NCBI GenBank assembly: GCA_964507325.1 | Contig: CAZDQL010000053.1 | Coordinates: 1 to 43,467, forward strand | Direction of reading: 5' to 3' | From: CAZDQL01 sp964507325 | Lineage (GTDB): Bacteria > Planctomycetota > UBA1135 > GCA-002686595 | DNA: 43,467 nucleotides | In this document: positions 7,623-16,137 of the stretch, piece by piece | Layout: each line of letters opens with the position of its first letter | Position numbering within the stretch: the stretch's first letter is position 1 | Made by a program: the position numbers and the translations under genes | The notes under the pieces: model-generated | Seen by the model: the letters and a program-made list of their open reading frames with translations, nothing else | The model's database searches: none | What the model was told of the DNA's origin: nothing

Positions 7623-9479
7623 TCAGTTCTCCAGCAGTCTCTCGATCTCGGCCGCGATTTCGACGGTCAGGAAGGGCAGGCCGGTGACCTTCGAGAAGCT
7701 GATGTATTCGTGATTCGGTAGCTCGGAGCGCAGGACGCGCACCATCTGCCCGACGTTCATCTCGGGGATCAGGATGCGCTTGAAGCGCGCGAAGATCGCG
7801 TCCAGGCCCCTCGGCAGGGGCCAGATGTGGCGCAGGTGCAGTTGACTGACTGCGACACCCCGCGCGTCGAGCTCGTCGACCGCCTGGGTGATGATCCCCG
7901 AGGTCGAGCCCCAACCGAGCACCAGGAGGTCGCCCTCGCCCGGGCCCCGGACCTCGGGGGTGGGGATCGTGTCGGCGATCCCCATCACCTTCTGGTGGCG
8001 CTCGTCGGTCATGCGCTGGTGGTTCTCGGGCGAGGTGCTGATGTGGCCGTGGAGCTCCTTCTCTAGGCCACCCAGCCGGAATTGCAGTCCGGGGGTGCCG
8101 GGCTTTACCCACGGGCGCGAGCCCCTCTCGTCCCGCTGATAGGCAGTCGCCCGGTCGGGATCGGTCTCGAAGCGCACCTCGAAGGCGGGCAGGTCGTCCC
8201 GCTCGGGGAGCCGCCACGGCTCCGATCCATTGGCGATGAAGTTGTCGCTGAGCACGATCACCGGGGTCATGTACTGCACGGCGATGCGGCAGGCCTCGAT
8301 GCCGACCTCGAAGCAGTCCGACGGTGTGGAAGCGGCGATCACCGGGATCGGAGTGTCGGCGTTGCGGCCGAAGACGGCCTGCAGCAGATCGGACTGCTCC
8401 ACCTTGGTGGGCATGCCGGTGGAGGGACCGGCGCGCTGGACGTTGACGACCACCAGCGGCAGCTCCGCCATGACCGCCAGGCCCAGCCCCTCCGTCTTGA
8501 GGGCCATGCCCGGCCCCGAGGTGGAGGTGATGCCGAGGGAACCGGAGTAGGAGGCCCCGATCGCGGCGCAGACCCCCGCGATCTCGTCCTCGAGCTGCAT
8601 GGTGATGACCCCGTGGTGCTTGAACTCCGCCAGCGCCTCGAGGATCGTCGTGGCGGGCGTGATCGGGTAGGACCCCAGGACCGGCCTCAGCCCCGCCAGC
8701 TTGGCCCCCGCCACCAGCCCCAGGGCGAGCCCCTGGTTGCCCATGATGTTGCGGTAGGTCCCGCTGGGGAGGGCGTCGGTCTTGGGCACCTCGTAGCGCC
8801 CCTGGAAGAGCTCGTGGATGTCCCCGGCGTTGTAGCCCGCCCGCAACGCGGCCTGGTTGGCGTCGACCAGCTCGTGGCGGGAGGCGAACTTCTCCGCGAT
8901 CCACTCCATGGTGGGCTCGAGCGGTCGCATGAAGACCCAATACATCATGCCCAAGGTGAAGAAGTTCTTGCAGCGCTGCTTCTCCTTGGCCGTCAGGGGC
9001 GAGTCCACCAGGGTGTCCATCACCCGGGCGTTCACGTCCACCGGGATCACGCGGTAGCCGTCCACGGTCCCGTCCTCGAGCGGGTTGCTGTCGAGCTTGG
9101 CCTTGCGCAGGTCCCCCGCCTTGAAGGAGCCCGTGTTGGCCACGATGATCCCGCCCGGCTTCAAGTCCTTCAGGTTGACGATCAGCGCGGCGGGGTTCAT
9201 CGCCACCAGCACGTCGGGGGAGTCCCCCGGCGTGTGGATGTCGCTGGCGCTGAACTGGAGCTGGAAGCCGGAGACCCCGGCCCGCGTCCCTGCTGGCGCC
9301 CGGATCTCGGCGGGGAAGTCCGGCAGGGTGGCGAGGTCGTTGCCGGCGATGGCGCTCGTGATCGTGAACTGGCTGCCGGTGAGCTGCATGCCGTCGCCGG
9401 AGTCTCCGGCGAAGCGAATCACGACGGCGTCCAGTTGCTCGGGGGGGGGATCCTGGTCGGATCTGTGCGTAGACGTCAT
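7623..9479 (-). CDS. korA: 2-oxoacid:ferredoxin oxidoreductase 1, fused gamma-alpha subunit
   Basis: A 618-residue fusion. Residues about 17-200 are the gamma (catalytic accessory) domain, starting VIRFAGDSGDGMQLTGSQF and containing GVSGFQLQFSASDIHTPGD. Residues about 240-618 are the alpha subunit, with GNQGLALGLVAGAKLAG, GSYPITPATTILE, the TSTSGPGMALKTEGLG motif and a C-terminal domain II (LVLGWGSTSGIITQAVDEL). Gamma fused in front of alpha is the common KorA arrangement of aerobic and facultative bacteria. The start is ATG at 9479: upstream in-frame codons enter the intergenic region and carry no family similarity, though no strong Shine-Dalgarno site is seen. It is transcribed leftward with the beta gene; the divergent FIST gene starts 194 bases away. 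Confidence 0.88.
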   Translation of the reverse strand: MTSTHRSDQDPPPEQLDAVVIRFAGDSGDGMQLTGSQFTITSAIAGNDLATLPDFPAEIRAPAGTRAGVSGFQLQFSASDIHTPGDSPDVLVAMNPAALIVNLKDLKPGGIIVANTGSFKAGDLRKAKLDSNPLEDGTVDGYRVIPVDVNARVMDTLVDSPLTAKEKQRCKNFFTLGMMYWVFMRPLEPTMEWIAEKFASRHELVDANQAALRAGYNAGDIHELFQGRYEVPKTDALPSGTYRNIMGNQGLALGLVAGAKLAGLRPVLGSYPITPATTILEALAEFKHHGVITMQLEDEIAGVCAAIGASYSGSLGITSTSGPGMALKTEGLGLAVMAELPLVVVNVQRAGPSTGMPTKVEQSDLLQAVFGRNADTPIPVIAASTPSDCFEVGIEACRIAVQYMTPVIVLSDNFIANGSEPWRLPERDDLPAFEVRFETDPDRATAYQRDERGSRPWVKPGTPGLQFRLGGLEKELHGHISTSPENHQRMTDERHQKVMGIADTIPTPEVRGPGEGDLLVLGWGSTSGIITQAVDELDARGVAVSQLHLRHIWPLPRGLDAIFARFKRILIPEMNVGQMVRVLRSELPNHEYISFSKVTGLPFLTVEIAAEIERLLEN

Positions 9480-9673
9480 TTCGTCGGTGGCGCGCTGGCC
9501 AGCGGAGGCGTGATCGGACGGTGGGGGATAGCGGGTCGCGCGCAAAAAAACCGGACCATCATAGAGCGGACAGCGGATCGGACTAGGGGGGGGAACGGAC
9601 AGAATGTAATTGGGGACCTGAGTGTGGAAGAAATCGCGCCGCTGGGCTCCCCGATTCCGCGCCAACGGTCACC

Positions 9674-10903
9674 ATGGCGCGGGCAATCCCCTTCCCCGAC
9701 ATGGCTGAACACGCCTTCGCGAGCACCCTCAGCAAGGACCCGGACGCCGCCCGGGCCGAACGACAGACCACCGCCTCCCTCCTGGAGGCTCTGGGCAGGT
9801 CTCCGGACCTGCTGCTGGCCTTCGCCACCCACCACTACGCCGGCGCCCTGGAGGGCCTGGGGGAGCGCCTGCAGCGCGCCACCGGCGCCCGACACATGGC
9901 GGGCTGCACGGGGCTGTGCGTGGTGGCGGGCGCCACGGAGGTGGAGCAGGAGCCGGGCCTGGCCCTCTTCGGAGCCCTCCTGGGCGACACCGAGGTGCGC
10001 CTGAACCGCGTCGTCGCGGGCACCGACGGCGCCGGCGAGCTCAGTTTCGGGGGCGGCCCCGAGCTCGAGGCCTCCTCCGAGGCGGGGATGGTCCTCCTGG
10101 CCGATCCCTTCTCCTTCCCCGCCCACCTCTACCTGCCGCGGCTGGCCGAGGAGTTCCCCGGAGTCTCGGTGGTCGGCGGCCTCGCCGCCGGAGGCCAGGG
10201 GCCGGGTCAGAACTACCTCTGGCGGGATGGGAAGTCCCTCGACGGCGGCGCGCTGGCGATCACCCTCGAGGGAGAGGTGGTCCTGGAGACCGCGGTCTCC
10301 CAGGGGTGCCGGCCGGTGGGCGAGCCGCTGGTGATCACCTCCTGCGAGGGGCACCTGATCCACCGCCTGCGGGGCAAGCCGGCCCCCAAGGTGCTCTTCG
10401 ATCTGATCGGGTCCCTGCCGGAGGAGGACCGCGACCTCTTCAAGCGCGGAGCCCACATCGGCTTGGCGATCGACGCCACGCGCAGCCACTTCGAGGCGGA
10501 GGACCTCCTGGTGCGCAACCTGCTCGGCATCCACCCCCAGGAGAACGCCATCGCGGTCGGGGACGACTCCCTGCGCAACGGGATGACGGTGCAGATCATG
10601 GTGCGCGACGGGGCCTCGGCGTCGGAGGAGCTGCGGCGGATCCTCTCGTCGCGCGCGGAGGGGTGGCGCCCCGACGCGCCGCGCGAGGCGGGGGCTCTGC
10701 TCTTCACCTGTTCCGGCAGGGGCCGGGGGATGTTCGGCGAGGAGCACCACGACGCCCGCTCGATCCAGGAGCACCTCGGCCCCGACCTGCCCCTGACCGG
10801 CTTCTTCGCCAACGGCGAGATCGGTCCGGTGGCGGGGCGGCCCTTCGTGCACGGCTTCACGGCCAGCGTGGGTCTCCTGCGGGCGAAGGAGGCTACGGTC
10901 TAG
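9674..10903 (+). CDS. FIST-domain sensory protein
   Basis: A 409-residue protein with an N-terminal FIST domain (about residues 45-215; GCTGLCVVAGATEVEQEPG, VVGGLAAGG) and a C-terminal FIST_C domain (about 225-400; GIHPQENAIAVGDD, then LLFTCSGRGRGMFGEEHHD, and GFFANGEIGPV near the end). FIST proteins are small-ligand sensors thought to bind amino acids or related metabolites, usually paired with signalling outputs. Here no kinase or cyclase is adjacent; instead the GT39-like gene starts three bases after the stop, so the two are almost certainly co-transcribed. The start ATG at 9674 is the only sensible one. The protein has no signal peptide and should be cytosolic. Confidence 0.8.
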   Translation: MARAIPFPDMAEHAFASTLSKDPDAARAERQTTASLLEALGRSPDLLLAFATHHYAGALEGLGERLQRATGARHMAGCTGLCVVAGATEVEQEPGLALFGALLGDTEVRLNRVVAGTDGAGELSFGGGPELEASSEAGMVLLADPFSFPAHLYLPRLAEEFPGVSVVGGLAAGGQGPGQNYLWRDGKSLDGGALAITLEGEVVLETAVSQGCRPVGEPLVITSCEGHLIHRLRGKPAPKVLFDLIGSLPEEDRDLFKRGAHIGLAIDATRSHFEAEDLLVRNLLGIHPQENAIAVGDDSLRNGMTVQIMVRDGASASEELRRILSSRAEGWRPDAPREAGALLFTCSGRGRGMFGEEHHDARSIQEHLGPDLPLTGFFANGEIGPVAGRPFVHGFTASVGLLRAKEATV

Positions 10904-10906
10904 GAC

Positions 10907-12763
10907 GTGCTCAAGAGCGCCCCCGCGGTCGTGTTCCTGGTGGCCCTGGGACTGCGGGCCGCCCTCTTCGTCGCCGCGCAGGGTGAGGGCACGCCGGGCG
11001 CTGCCCACCTCGACTCGGCGCGCTTCGTGGAGCTCGCGGCGGCGGTGCGTGCCGGGGAGGGAGTGGGCGAGGAGCCCTACGCGACCTCCCCCCTCTACCC
11101 CTACCTCCTGGCGCTCTTCCCGGGGGTGGAGCGTGCGGAGAGCACCCTGCCGTTCCTCCGGGGGCTCCAGCTCCTCCTCGGTGCCCTGACCTGCGCCCTG
11201 GTCGCCTGTGCGGCGGGACGGCGCTTCGGGCCCCGGGCGGGGTGGATCGCGGGGCTGCTGCTCGCGTGCTACGCCCCGGCGATGCACTACGAGAACCAGG
11301 TCTTGGTGGCGGGGCCGCTGGGCTTCCTCTTGGCGACGGCGCTGGTTCTGGCGCCGGGGGAAGGGGAGACGAGGCGGGCCGCCCGCCGCGGCGCCGGGGC
11401 CGGGATCGCCGTGGGGCTGGCGGCGGCCCTGCGCCCCACCGCCCTCGCGCCCGGGCTCGCGCTGGGGGTGGTGCTGGCGGCGGGGGTGCTGCGTCGCCGC
11501 GTCGCTCCGATCGCGCTGGTGGCCTTCCTCCTCGGCCTATTGGCCGCGGTGGCCCCCTTCACCCTGCGCAACCACCTCGTCGGGGGCGAGCCGGTGCTGC
11601 TCTCCGCGAACGGCGGATTCAACTTCTGGGTCGGCAACCACCGCGGCGCCGCCGGGGTCTTCGACCCGCCCGCGGGGTACGACTTCCAGCTCGATCCCGC
11701 CGCCCGGGGGCTGGCGGAGCGGGGTGCAGGGGAGGAGCTCTCCGCCACCCAAGCCTCGCGCTGGTGGCGGGAGCGGGCCCTGGAGGACGTGGGTGCCGAC
11801 CCGGCGGACTGGCTGGCCCTCACCGGACGCAAGCTGCTGCTGCTCCTGGGACCGGCGGAGATCCCCCAGCTCGGACCGGACGACTTCCAGCTGCAGCGCG
11901 ACCGGCTCTGGCCGCTGCGCGCACCGGTGGACGCGCGTTGGCTCCTGCTCCTCGCCCTGGCGGCCCCCTTCGCCCTGGGCCTGGCGCGGCGGAGAGGGGC
12001 GCTGGAGCCGGCGGTGATGGCGGCCGCCTACGGGGCGGTGGTGGTGCTCTTCTTCGTCAGCGGCCGCTTCCGGGCCCCGCTGCTGCCCCTGGCGGCGGTG
12101 CTGGCGGCGGGGACGGTGGAGGCGCTGATCGCGCTCCTCAGCGAACGCAGCCGGCGCCGGGCGGGGGCAGCGCTGGCGGGGGGCCTCCTCCTCCTCGGAC
12201 TGCTCTCCCTCTGGGTCTACCGGAGCGGAGGGCCGTACTCCCCCACCGCGCCGGTCGGCGAGCACGGCCGGCAGGAGGCGCTGCTCCTCCTCCGGGAGGG
12301 GCGCGCGGGGGAGGCGATTCCGCTCCTGCAGGCGCTCCTGGAGGAGGGGGAGGACGCGACGACCCGCGCGACCCTGGCCCACGCCCTGGCGCTGGAGGGT
12401 CGGCCGGGCGAGGCGGCGCAGGAGTACCGCCGGGTGCTGGCGGCCGAGCCGCAGCGCGCCCAGGCCGCGCTGGAGCTGGGGAACCTGATCGTCGGGCCTC
12501 TGAAGGGCGACACCCCGGAGGCGCGCCTCGCCGCCTGGCGCGAGGCGGAGCCGCTCTTCGCCCAGGCGGTAGAGCACCAGCCCCGCTTCGCCGTGGGGTG
12601 GTTCCACCTGGGGGTCGCGCGCCTGCAGCTGCGGCGCTTCGAGGCGGCGGAGGAGGCCCTGGAGAAAGCCCTCGAGCTAGGGCAGCGCGGCGAGGAGTGG
12701 CGCGCCGAGGCGGAGCGCGCCCTCGAGATCGCCCGCGGTCGGGGGCAGCCGTCCGGCGGGTGA
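10907..12763 (+). CDS. GT39-like (GT-C) membrane glycosyltransferase with C-terminal TPRs
   Basis: A 618-residue polytopic protein. It begins with a membrane helix (VVFLVALGLRAALFVAAQ) and an exported loop bearing the LDSARF acidic motif where GT-C enzymes of the GT39/ArnT type hold the catalytic Asp, then PLYPYLLALF and a run of hydrophobic helices to about residue 440. The GNHRGAAGVFDPPAGYDF segment resembles the exported loop of bacterial ArnT/PMT-like proteins. Residues about 450-610 are Ala/Glu/Leu-rich tetratricopeptide repeats (REGRAGEAIPLLQALLEEG, HALALEGRPGEAAQEYRRVL). Predicted role: transfer of a sugar from a polyprenyl-phosphate donor outside the inner membrane; acceptor unknown. 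It uses a GTG start at 10907, right after the FIST stop at 10903. Confidence 0.7.
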   Translation: MLKSAPAVVFLVALGLRAALFVAAQGEGTPGAAHLDSARFVELAAAVRAGEGVGEEPYATSPLYPYLLALFPGVERAESTLPFLRGLQLLLGALTCALVACAAGRRFGPRAGWIAGLLLACYAPAMHYENQVLVAGPLGFLLATALVLAPGEGETRRAARRGAGAGIAVGLAAALRPTALAPGLALGVVLAAGVLRRRVAPIALVAFLLGLLAAVAPFTLRNHLVGGEPVLLSANGGFNFWVGNHRGAAGVFDPPAGYDFQLDPAARGLAERGAGEELSATQASRWWRERALEDVGADPADWLALTGRKLLLLLGPAEIPQLGPDDFQLQRDRLWPLRAPVDARWLLLLALAAPFALGLARRRGALEPAVMAAAYGAVVVLFFVSGRFRAPLLPLAAVLAAGTVEALIALLSERSRRRAGAALAGGLLLLGLLSLWVYRSGGPYSPTAPVGEHGRQEALLLLREGRAGEAIPLLQALLEEGEDATTRATLAHALALEGRPGEAAQEYRRVLAAEPQRAQAALELGNLIVGPLKGDTPEARLAAWREAEPLFAQAVEHQPRFAVGWFHLGVARLQLRRFEAAEEALEKALELGQRGEEWRAEAERALEIARGRGQPSGG

Positions 12764-12769
12764 GGGCGT

Positions 12770-12989
12770 ACTGAACTGCCGCCCTTCAGTGGGCATTCTG
12801 CAGAGCTGCTCGTCGTAGCACCTTTGCCCACAAGGACTTGGAACATCCGGGCGCTGGCGCAGACCCCATCGGTGTGACTTCGGACCGGAGGCGGGTGGAT
12901 GGCTGCCGTGGGAAACCCTGGAGGGGGGCCCGACTGCGGTGTTCAAGAGGCCGAGGTCCGGGATGCACATCGAAGGGGGGCAGTTCAGT
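12770..12989. repeat. 220-bp element with 28-bp terminal inverted repeats (MITE-like)
   Basis: The left end 12770-12797 and the reverse complement of the right end 12962-12989 agree at 23 of 28 positions; the outer 11 bases (ACTGAACTGCC) are identical. The roughly 160 bases between are not palindromic and contain no convincing gene. It begins seven bases past the glycosyltransferase stop and ends 33 bases before the phosphatase start, filling most of that 259-base gap. No clear target-site duplication is visible. The form fits a miniature inverted-repeat element, but only one copy lies in this window. Confidence 0.5.
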
Positions 12990-13022
12990 TGTGCTCGGCG
13001 TCGGCTCTGGTGGAATGCAGCC

Positions 13023-13829
13023 ATGCTCTCCGACGACGACATCGTCCGCGACCTCGAGTTCGCGCGCCACGCCGCCCAGAAGGCCGGGGAGCGCGCCCTC
13101 ATCGTGCGTCAGCTGGAGCGCTGGGAGGGCGCCACCCTGGCCGACGTCGGGGACCAGGCGTGCGACGGGTACCTGCAGGGGCTGATCCAGGGGCGCTACC
13201 CCGACGACGGCATCCTCTCCGAGGAGACGGCGGACTCCCCCGAGCGACTGACCCGCGATCGCGTCTGGATCGTCGACCCCATCGACGGGACGCGGGAGTA
13301 CAGCCAGCTGCGCGACGACTGGGCGATCCACGTCGCCCTCACGGTGCGCGGGAGGTGCGCCCTGGGGGCGGTGGCGCTGCCGGCCCAGGGGCGGATGTTC
13401 TGGGGAGTGGCGCTTCCCGAGCGTGCGGCCTACGGGATCGAGGGATCGGGGGAGCTCTTCGCCGGCGACTCGCCCCCCCCCGCACGTCCCCGCGTCGCGC
13501 TGTCGCGCAGCAGTCCCCCCCACTGGATCGAGCGCTTCATCGGCGAGGTCGGCGGGGAGCCCGCGCCGGCGGGCAGTGTGGGCTACAAGGTGGGCATGTT
13601 GCTCTCGGGGGAGGCGGACCTCTACGTCCAGAAGAACGGCCTCAAGGAGTGGGACACCTGCGCGCCCGAGACGGTGGCCCGCGCCTTCGGCTGGGAGGTG
13701 TGCAAGCTCGAGGGGGAAGAGCACCGCTACAACCAGACGGATCCCCGCAACGGCGAGCTGGTGGTCTGTCGACCCGGGATGCGGGAGCAGGTGCTCGAGG
13801 CCCTGGCGCGCAGCGGCGCCCTGGAGTGA
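13023..13829 (+). CDS. cysQ: Inositol-monophosphatase-family phosphatase, CysQ-like
   Basis: A 268-residue protein of the lithium-sensitive phosphatase family. Motif A is GILSEET (the Glu pair), motif B DPIDGTREY (metal-binding Asp residues and the helix-starting DGT), and motif C KEWDTCAPE (the WD pair). CysQ hydrolyses 3'-phosphoadenosine 5'-phosphate to AMP and phosphate, clearing the product of PAPS-dependent sulfotransferases. That role fits the APS kinase at 25820, but inositol-phosphate or fructose-1,6-bisphosphate activity cannot be excluded by eye. The chosen start is ATG 13023, just outside the inverted-repeat element; earlier in-frame starts would translate the repeat. The stop is followed after one base by the methyltransferase GTG, so the two are coupled. 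Confidence 0.7.
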   Translation: MLSDDDIVRDLEFARHAAQKAGERALIVRQLERWEGATLADVGDQACDGYLQGLIQGRYPDDGILSEETADSPERLTRDRVWIVDPIDGTREYSQLRDDWAIHVALTVRGRCALGAVALPAQGRMFWGVALPERAAYGIEGSGELFAGDSPPPARPRVALSRSSPPHWIERFIGEVGGEPAPAGSVGYKVGMLLSGEADLYVQKNGLKEWDTCAPETVARAFGWEVCKLEGEEHRYNQTDPRNGELVVCRPGMREQVLEALARSGALE

Positions 13830-13830
13830 C

Positions 13831-14469
13831 GTGGATCCCCACCTGGAGGCGGAGCGCCGGCGCATGATCGAGCAGGACCTCGTCCTGCGGGGGATCGCCG
13901 ACTCCGACGTCCTCGAGGCGTTGGCGACGGTCCCGCGGGAGGAGTTCGTTCAGCCGCAGGATCGCGAGCGCGCCTACGCGGATCGTGCCCTGCCGATACC
14001 CTGCGCCCAGACGATCTCCCAGCCGTTCGTCGTGGCGCACATGGTCGAGGCGCTGCAGCCGGAGGCGGGTGACCGCGCCCTCGAGGTGGGCGCGGGTTGC
14101 GGCTACGCGGCCTGTGTCCTGGCCAGGCTGGTGGAGCGGGTCTGGGGAATCGAGCGCCACCTCACCCTGGTGGTGCGCGCCCGGGAAGTGGTCGAGCGGC
14201 TGGGCGTGACCAACGTGCACATCTCCGTCGGAGACGGCTGCCGGGGGTTGGCGGCGGAGGCGCCCTTCGACGTGATCCTCGTCTCGGCGGCGACGGAGGC
14301 GGTACCGGACGCGCTCTTCGAGCAACTGTCTCCGGGGGGGCGGCTCATCGCCCCGTTGGGCGATCCGGGGGCGCAGGAGCTGATCCTGCACCGGGCGGGG
14401 GAGACGGGGCGCGTCGTGGAGCGCCGGAGGCTGGGGGGAGTGCGCTTCGTGCCGCTGGTGGGCGGGTAA
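13831..14469 (+). CDS. pcm: Protein-L-isoaspartate O-methyltransferase
   Basis: A 212-residue SAM-dependent methyltransferase that repairs isoaspartyl residues in aged proteins. Family motifs are plain: VPREEFVQP near the N-terminus, the PCM signature CAQTISQPFVVAHMVEAL, the SAM-binding motif LEVGAGCGYAACVLARL, VWGIERH, VGDGCRG, FDVILVSAA and the hydrophobic PGGRLIAPLG strand. Length matches the usual 205-220. The GTG at 13831 gives the expected N-terminal helix (EAERRRMIEQDLVLRGI); ATG 13864 would remove most of it. It follows the CysQ-like gene by one base and converges on the SpoT-like hydrolase gene after 12 bases. Confidence 0.88.
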   Translation: MDPHLEAERRRMIEQDLVLRGIADSDVLEALATVPREEFVQPQDRERAYADRALPIPCAQTISQPFVVAHMVEALQPEAGDRALEVGAGCGYAACVLARLVERVWGIERHLTLVVRAREVVERLGVTNVHISVGDGCRGLAAEAPFDVILVSAATEAVPDALFEQLSPGGRLIAPLGDPGAQELILHRAGETGRVVERRRLGGVRFVPLVGG

Positions 14470-14481
14470 GAAGGCGCCGCA

Positions 14482-15045
14482 CTACCTCCGCGAGCACTCC
14501 TGCTCGAGGTCCTCCAGGACGCGGATCAGAGCCTCCCCCAGCTTGCGATCCACGCGGCGCACCAGGGTCTCCACCATCACGCGGGACATCGCCATCGTCT
14601 CCTCGGGGCTGGCGGTGAAGTGGGACCAGACCTCGGCGGTGTTCGAGGATTCGCGCAGGTCGGAGAGCAGGCTCGAGAGGTTGTGCAGCTGGTCGGTGGC
14701 CTTGACGGTGGCGGCCTCCTTCGACATCTCCGCCACGCTGTCGACCTGGGCCTGCTTGCGCTCCGGCCAGGGGAGGCGCTTGTCCTCGGTCAGCTCCCCC
14801 ACGATGGCGGCCACGTGTTGGCCGAAGTGGTCCTCGACCTTCTCCAGGGTCCAACCCTCGCAGTCCTCGACCACGTCGTGGAGGATCCCCGCCTGGATCG
14901 TTTCGTCGTTCGCTCCGCTGCGAGCGAGTAGCAGGGCGACGTGGACCGGATGCACCACGTACGGGACGTGGGCGGACTTGCGGGTCTGACCCTGGTGGGC
15001 TTCCTGCGCGATGCGCAGCGCCCGCTCGATCCCCTCCGAGAACAT
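14482..15045 (-). CDS. Small SpoT/MESH1-like HD hydrolase
   Basis: A 187-residue HD protein resembling the hydrolase domain of RelA/SpoT and the small alarmone hydrolases. Key pieces: IAQEAHQGQTRKSAHVPYVVHP (broken here only by convention: the His of AHQGQ and the HP of VVHPVHVA), the metal pair in ILHDVVED, and KATDQLHNLSS in place of the SpoT KLADRLHNM motif. It probably hydrolyses the 3'-pyrophosphate of (p)ppGpp or a related nucleotide; there is no synthetase domain. The ATG at 15045 leaves a ten-base gap to the membrane-protein gene upstream, so it is the likely last gene of the leftward operon that begins at 20734. Substrate not proven. Confidence 0.7.
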   Translation of the reverse strand: MFSEGIERALRIAQEAHQGQTRKSAHVPYVVHPVHVALLLARSGANDETIQAGILHDVVEDCEGWTLEKVEDHFGQHVAAIVGELTEDKRLPWPERKQAQVDSVAEMSKEAATVKATDQLHNLSSLLSDLRESSNTAEVWSHFTASPEETMAMSRVMVETLVRRVDRKLGEALIRVLEDLEQECSRR

Positions 15046-15055
15046 CGATGCTCTC

Positions 15056-15934
15056 CTAGATCTGCACACCCAGTGGCTTCAAGGCCGCGAAGCCGAAAGC
15101 CATCGACACGACCAGGAAGACGAGGATCACTCCCACGGGACCCGAACCGGGGAGCCACCCCAGCTCGCTCTCGGGGTAGCCCTCCCCCTGGCCGACGCAT
15201 TTCAACTCGATCGAGGCGACGCCGGAGGCCTCCGGGAGGGTCCTCTCCGCGGGCCACAAGAGCGCCACCAGGGCGCTGTCGGTCCGCCGCCCCTGCAGGT
15301 GGCGGGGCTCGACGTCGCCGGCGTGGAAGAGCTTGACGAGGCGCTCGCCGCCGGCGACGACCGTCAGCTCGAAGGAGCCGTCGCGCTCGGCGACGATCTC
15401 CTGGAAGGCGTAGCCCTGGGACGGTACGGGCACCAGCGGTGAGACCGCCGTCACCCCTTCCGGCAGGAGCAGCTCCAGGTCGGCGACCTCCTGCTCGTGA
15501 CCGGGGGCCATCTCGATGCGCACGGTCGTGCCCGCCCCCGCCAGCAGGGCGGCGGGCTCGGCGTGCACGCCGGTGGGCTCGAAGCTGTAGCGCACCACCA
15601 TCTGGGCCACCACGAAGGCGAAGGGCACCGCCAGTGGGATGAAGGGCCCGAAGTTCAGGCTGACGTACTGCAGGTTGCGCCAGAGCACCTTGGCGATCGC
15701 CTTCGAGACCAGCACCAGGTCGTTCTGGTAGAGCCGGATCTCGATCATGTGCCCCTTGATCTTGTCCTTGACCGCCTTGATCCCCCGCTGCCAGGAGATG
15801 TGCTTGAAGACGATCAGGGCCAGGATGCCGAAGACCCCGCTGACCACGATCAGCGCGAACTCCTTCCCCACCGCCTCCAGGGGGATCAGGAGGAGGTCGA
15901 AGAGGGCCGTGAGGGCGCCGTTGATCGCGTCCAT
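15056..15934 (-). CDS. Conserved-looking membrane protein of unknown function
   Basis: A 292-residue protein I cannot assign with confidence. An N-terminal membrane helix (FALIVVSGVFGILALIVF) is followed by a basic amphipathic stretch (KHISWQRGIKAVKDKIKGH, then MIEIRLYQNDLVLVSKAIAK), another hydrophobic pair (FGPFIPLAVPFAFVVAQMVV), a long beta-rich exported domain (about residues 115-255) and a C-terminal helix (VGVILVFLVVSMAFGFAAL). A helix, positively charged loop and paired helices recalls the Oxa1/EMC3/YidC insertase fold, but the match is too weak to name. It is on the same strand as the phosphodiesterases and the RHH gene, separated from them only by the palindromic repeat at 15979-16137, so a role beside those exported phosphodiesterases is plausible. 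Confidence 0.55.
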   Translation of the reverse strand: MDAINGALTALFDLLLIPLEAVGKEFALIVVSGVFGILALIVFKHISWQRGIKAVKDKIKGHMIEIRLYQNDLVLVSKAIAKVLWRNLQYVSLNFGPFIPLAVPFAFVVAQMVVRYSFEPTGVHAEPAALLAGAGTTVRIEMAPGHEQEVADLELLLPEGVTAVSPLVPVPSQGYAFQEIVAERDGSFELTVVAGGERLVKLFHAGDVEPRHLQGRRTDSALVALLWPAERTLPEASGVASIELKCVGQGEGYPESELGWLPGSGPVGVILVFLVVSMAFGFAALKPLGVQI

Positions 15935-15978
15935 CGTCAGGGGAGAGGGGTGTGCGCTGGTGAGCTCGCCGCAGGACT

Positions 15979-16137
15979 GTGTGCTGGATCAGTGGTCAGT
16001 GCGCTCCTGCGGTTCACCCGTGGAGCCTGGCAAGGCGCGCCGAGGAGGGCGTAGCCGTAGCTACGTCGACGAAGGCGCAACGCCGCCAGGGGCCGCGGGG
16101 GAACTGCAGGCGCGCGCTGACCACTGATCCAGGACAC
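15979..16137. repeat. 159-bp near-complete palindrome (MITE-like or hairpin repeat)
   Basis: The left arm from 15979 and the reverse complement of the right arm ending at 16137 match for about 55 bases with around ten mismatches, including a 16-base perfect block (CTGGATCAGTGGTCAG at 15984-15999, its complement at 16117-16132). The centre carries the perfect palindrome CGTAGCTACG (16056-16065). Transcribed in either direction, it would fold into one long hairpin. The right end touches the last base of the RHH stop codon, so the element sits immediately after that gene and in front of the membrane-protein gene, both read leftward. Confidence 0.65.

Noticed and set aside
15056..15934. Naming the membrane protein as an EMC3/YidC-type insertase
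   Set aside because: Only topology and a basic loop are similar; there is no diagnostic motif, so it is left unassigned.
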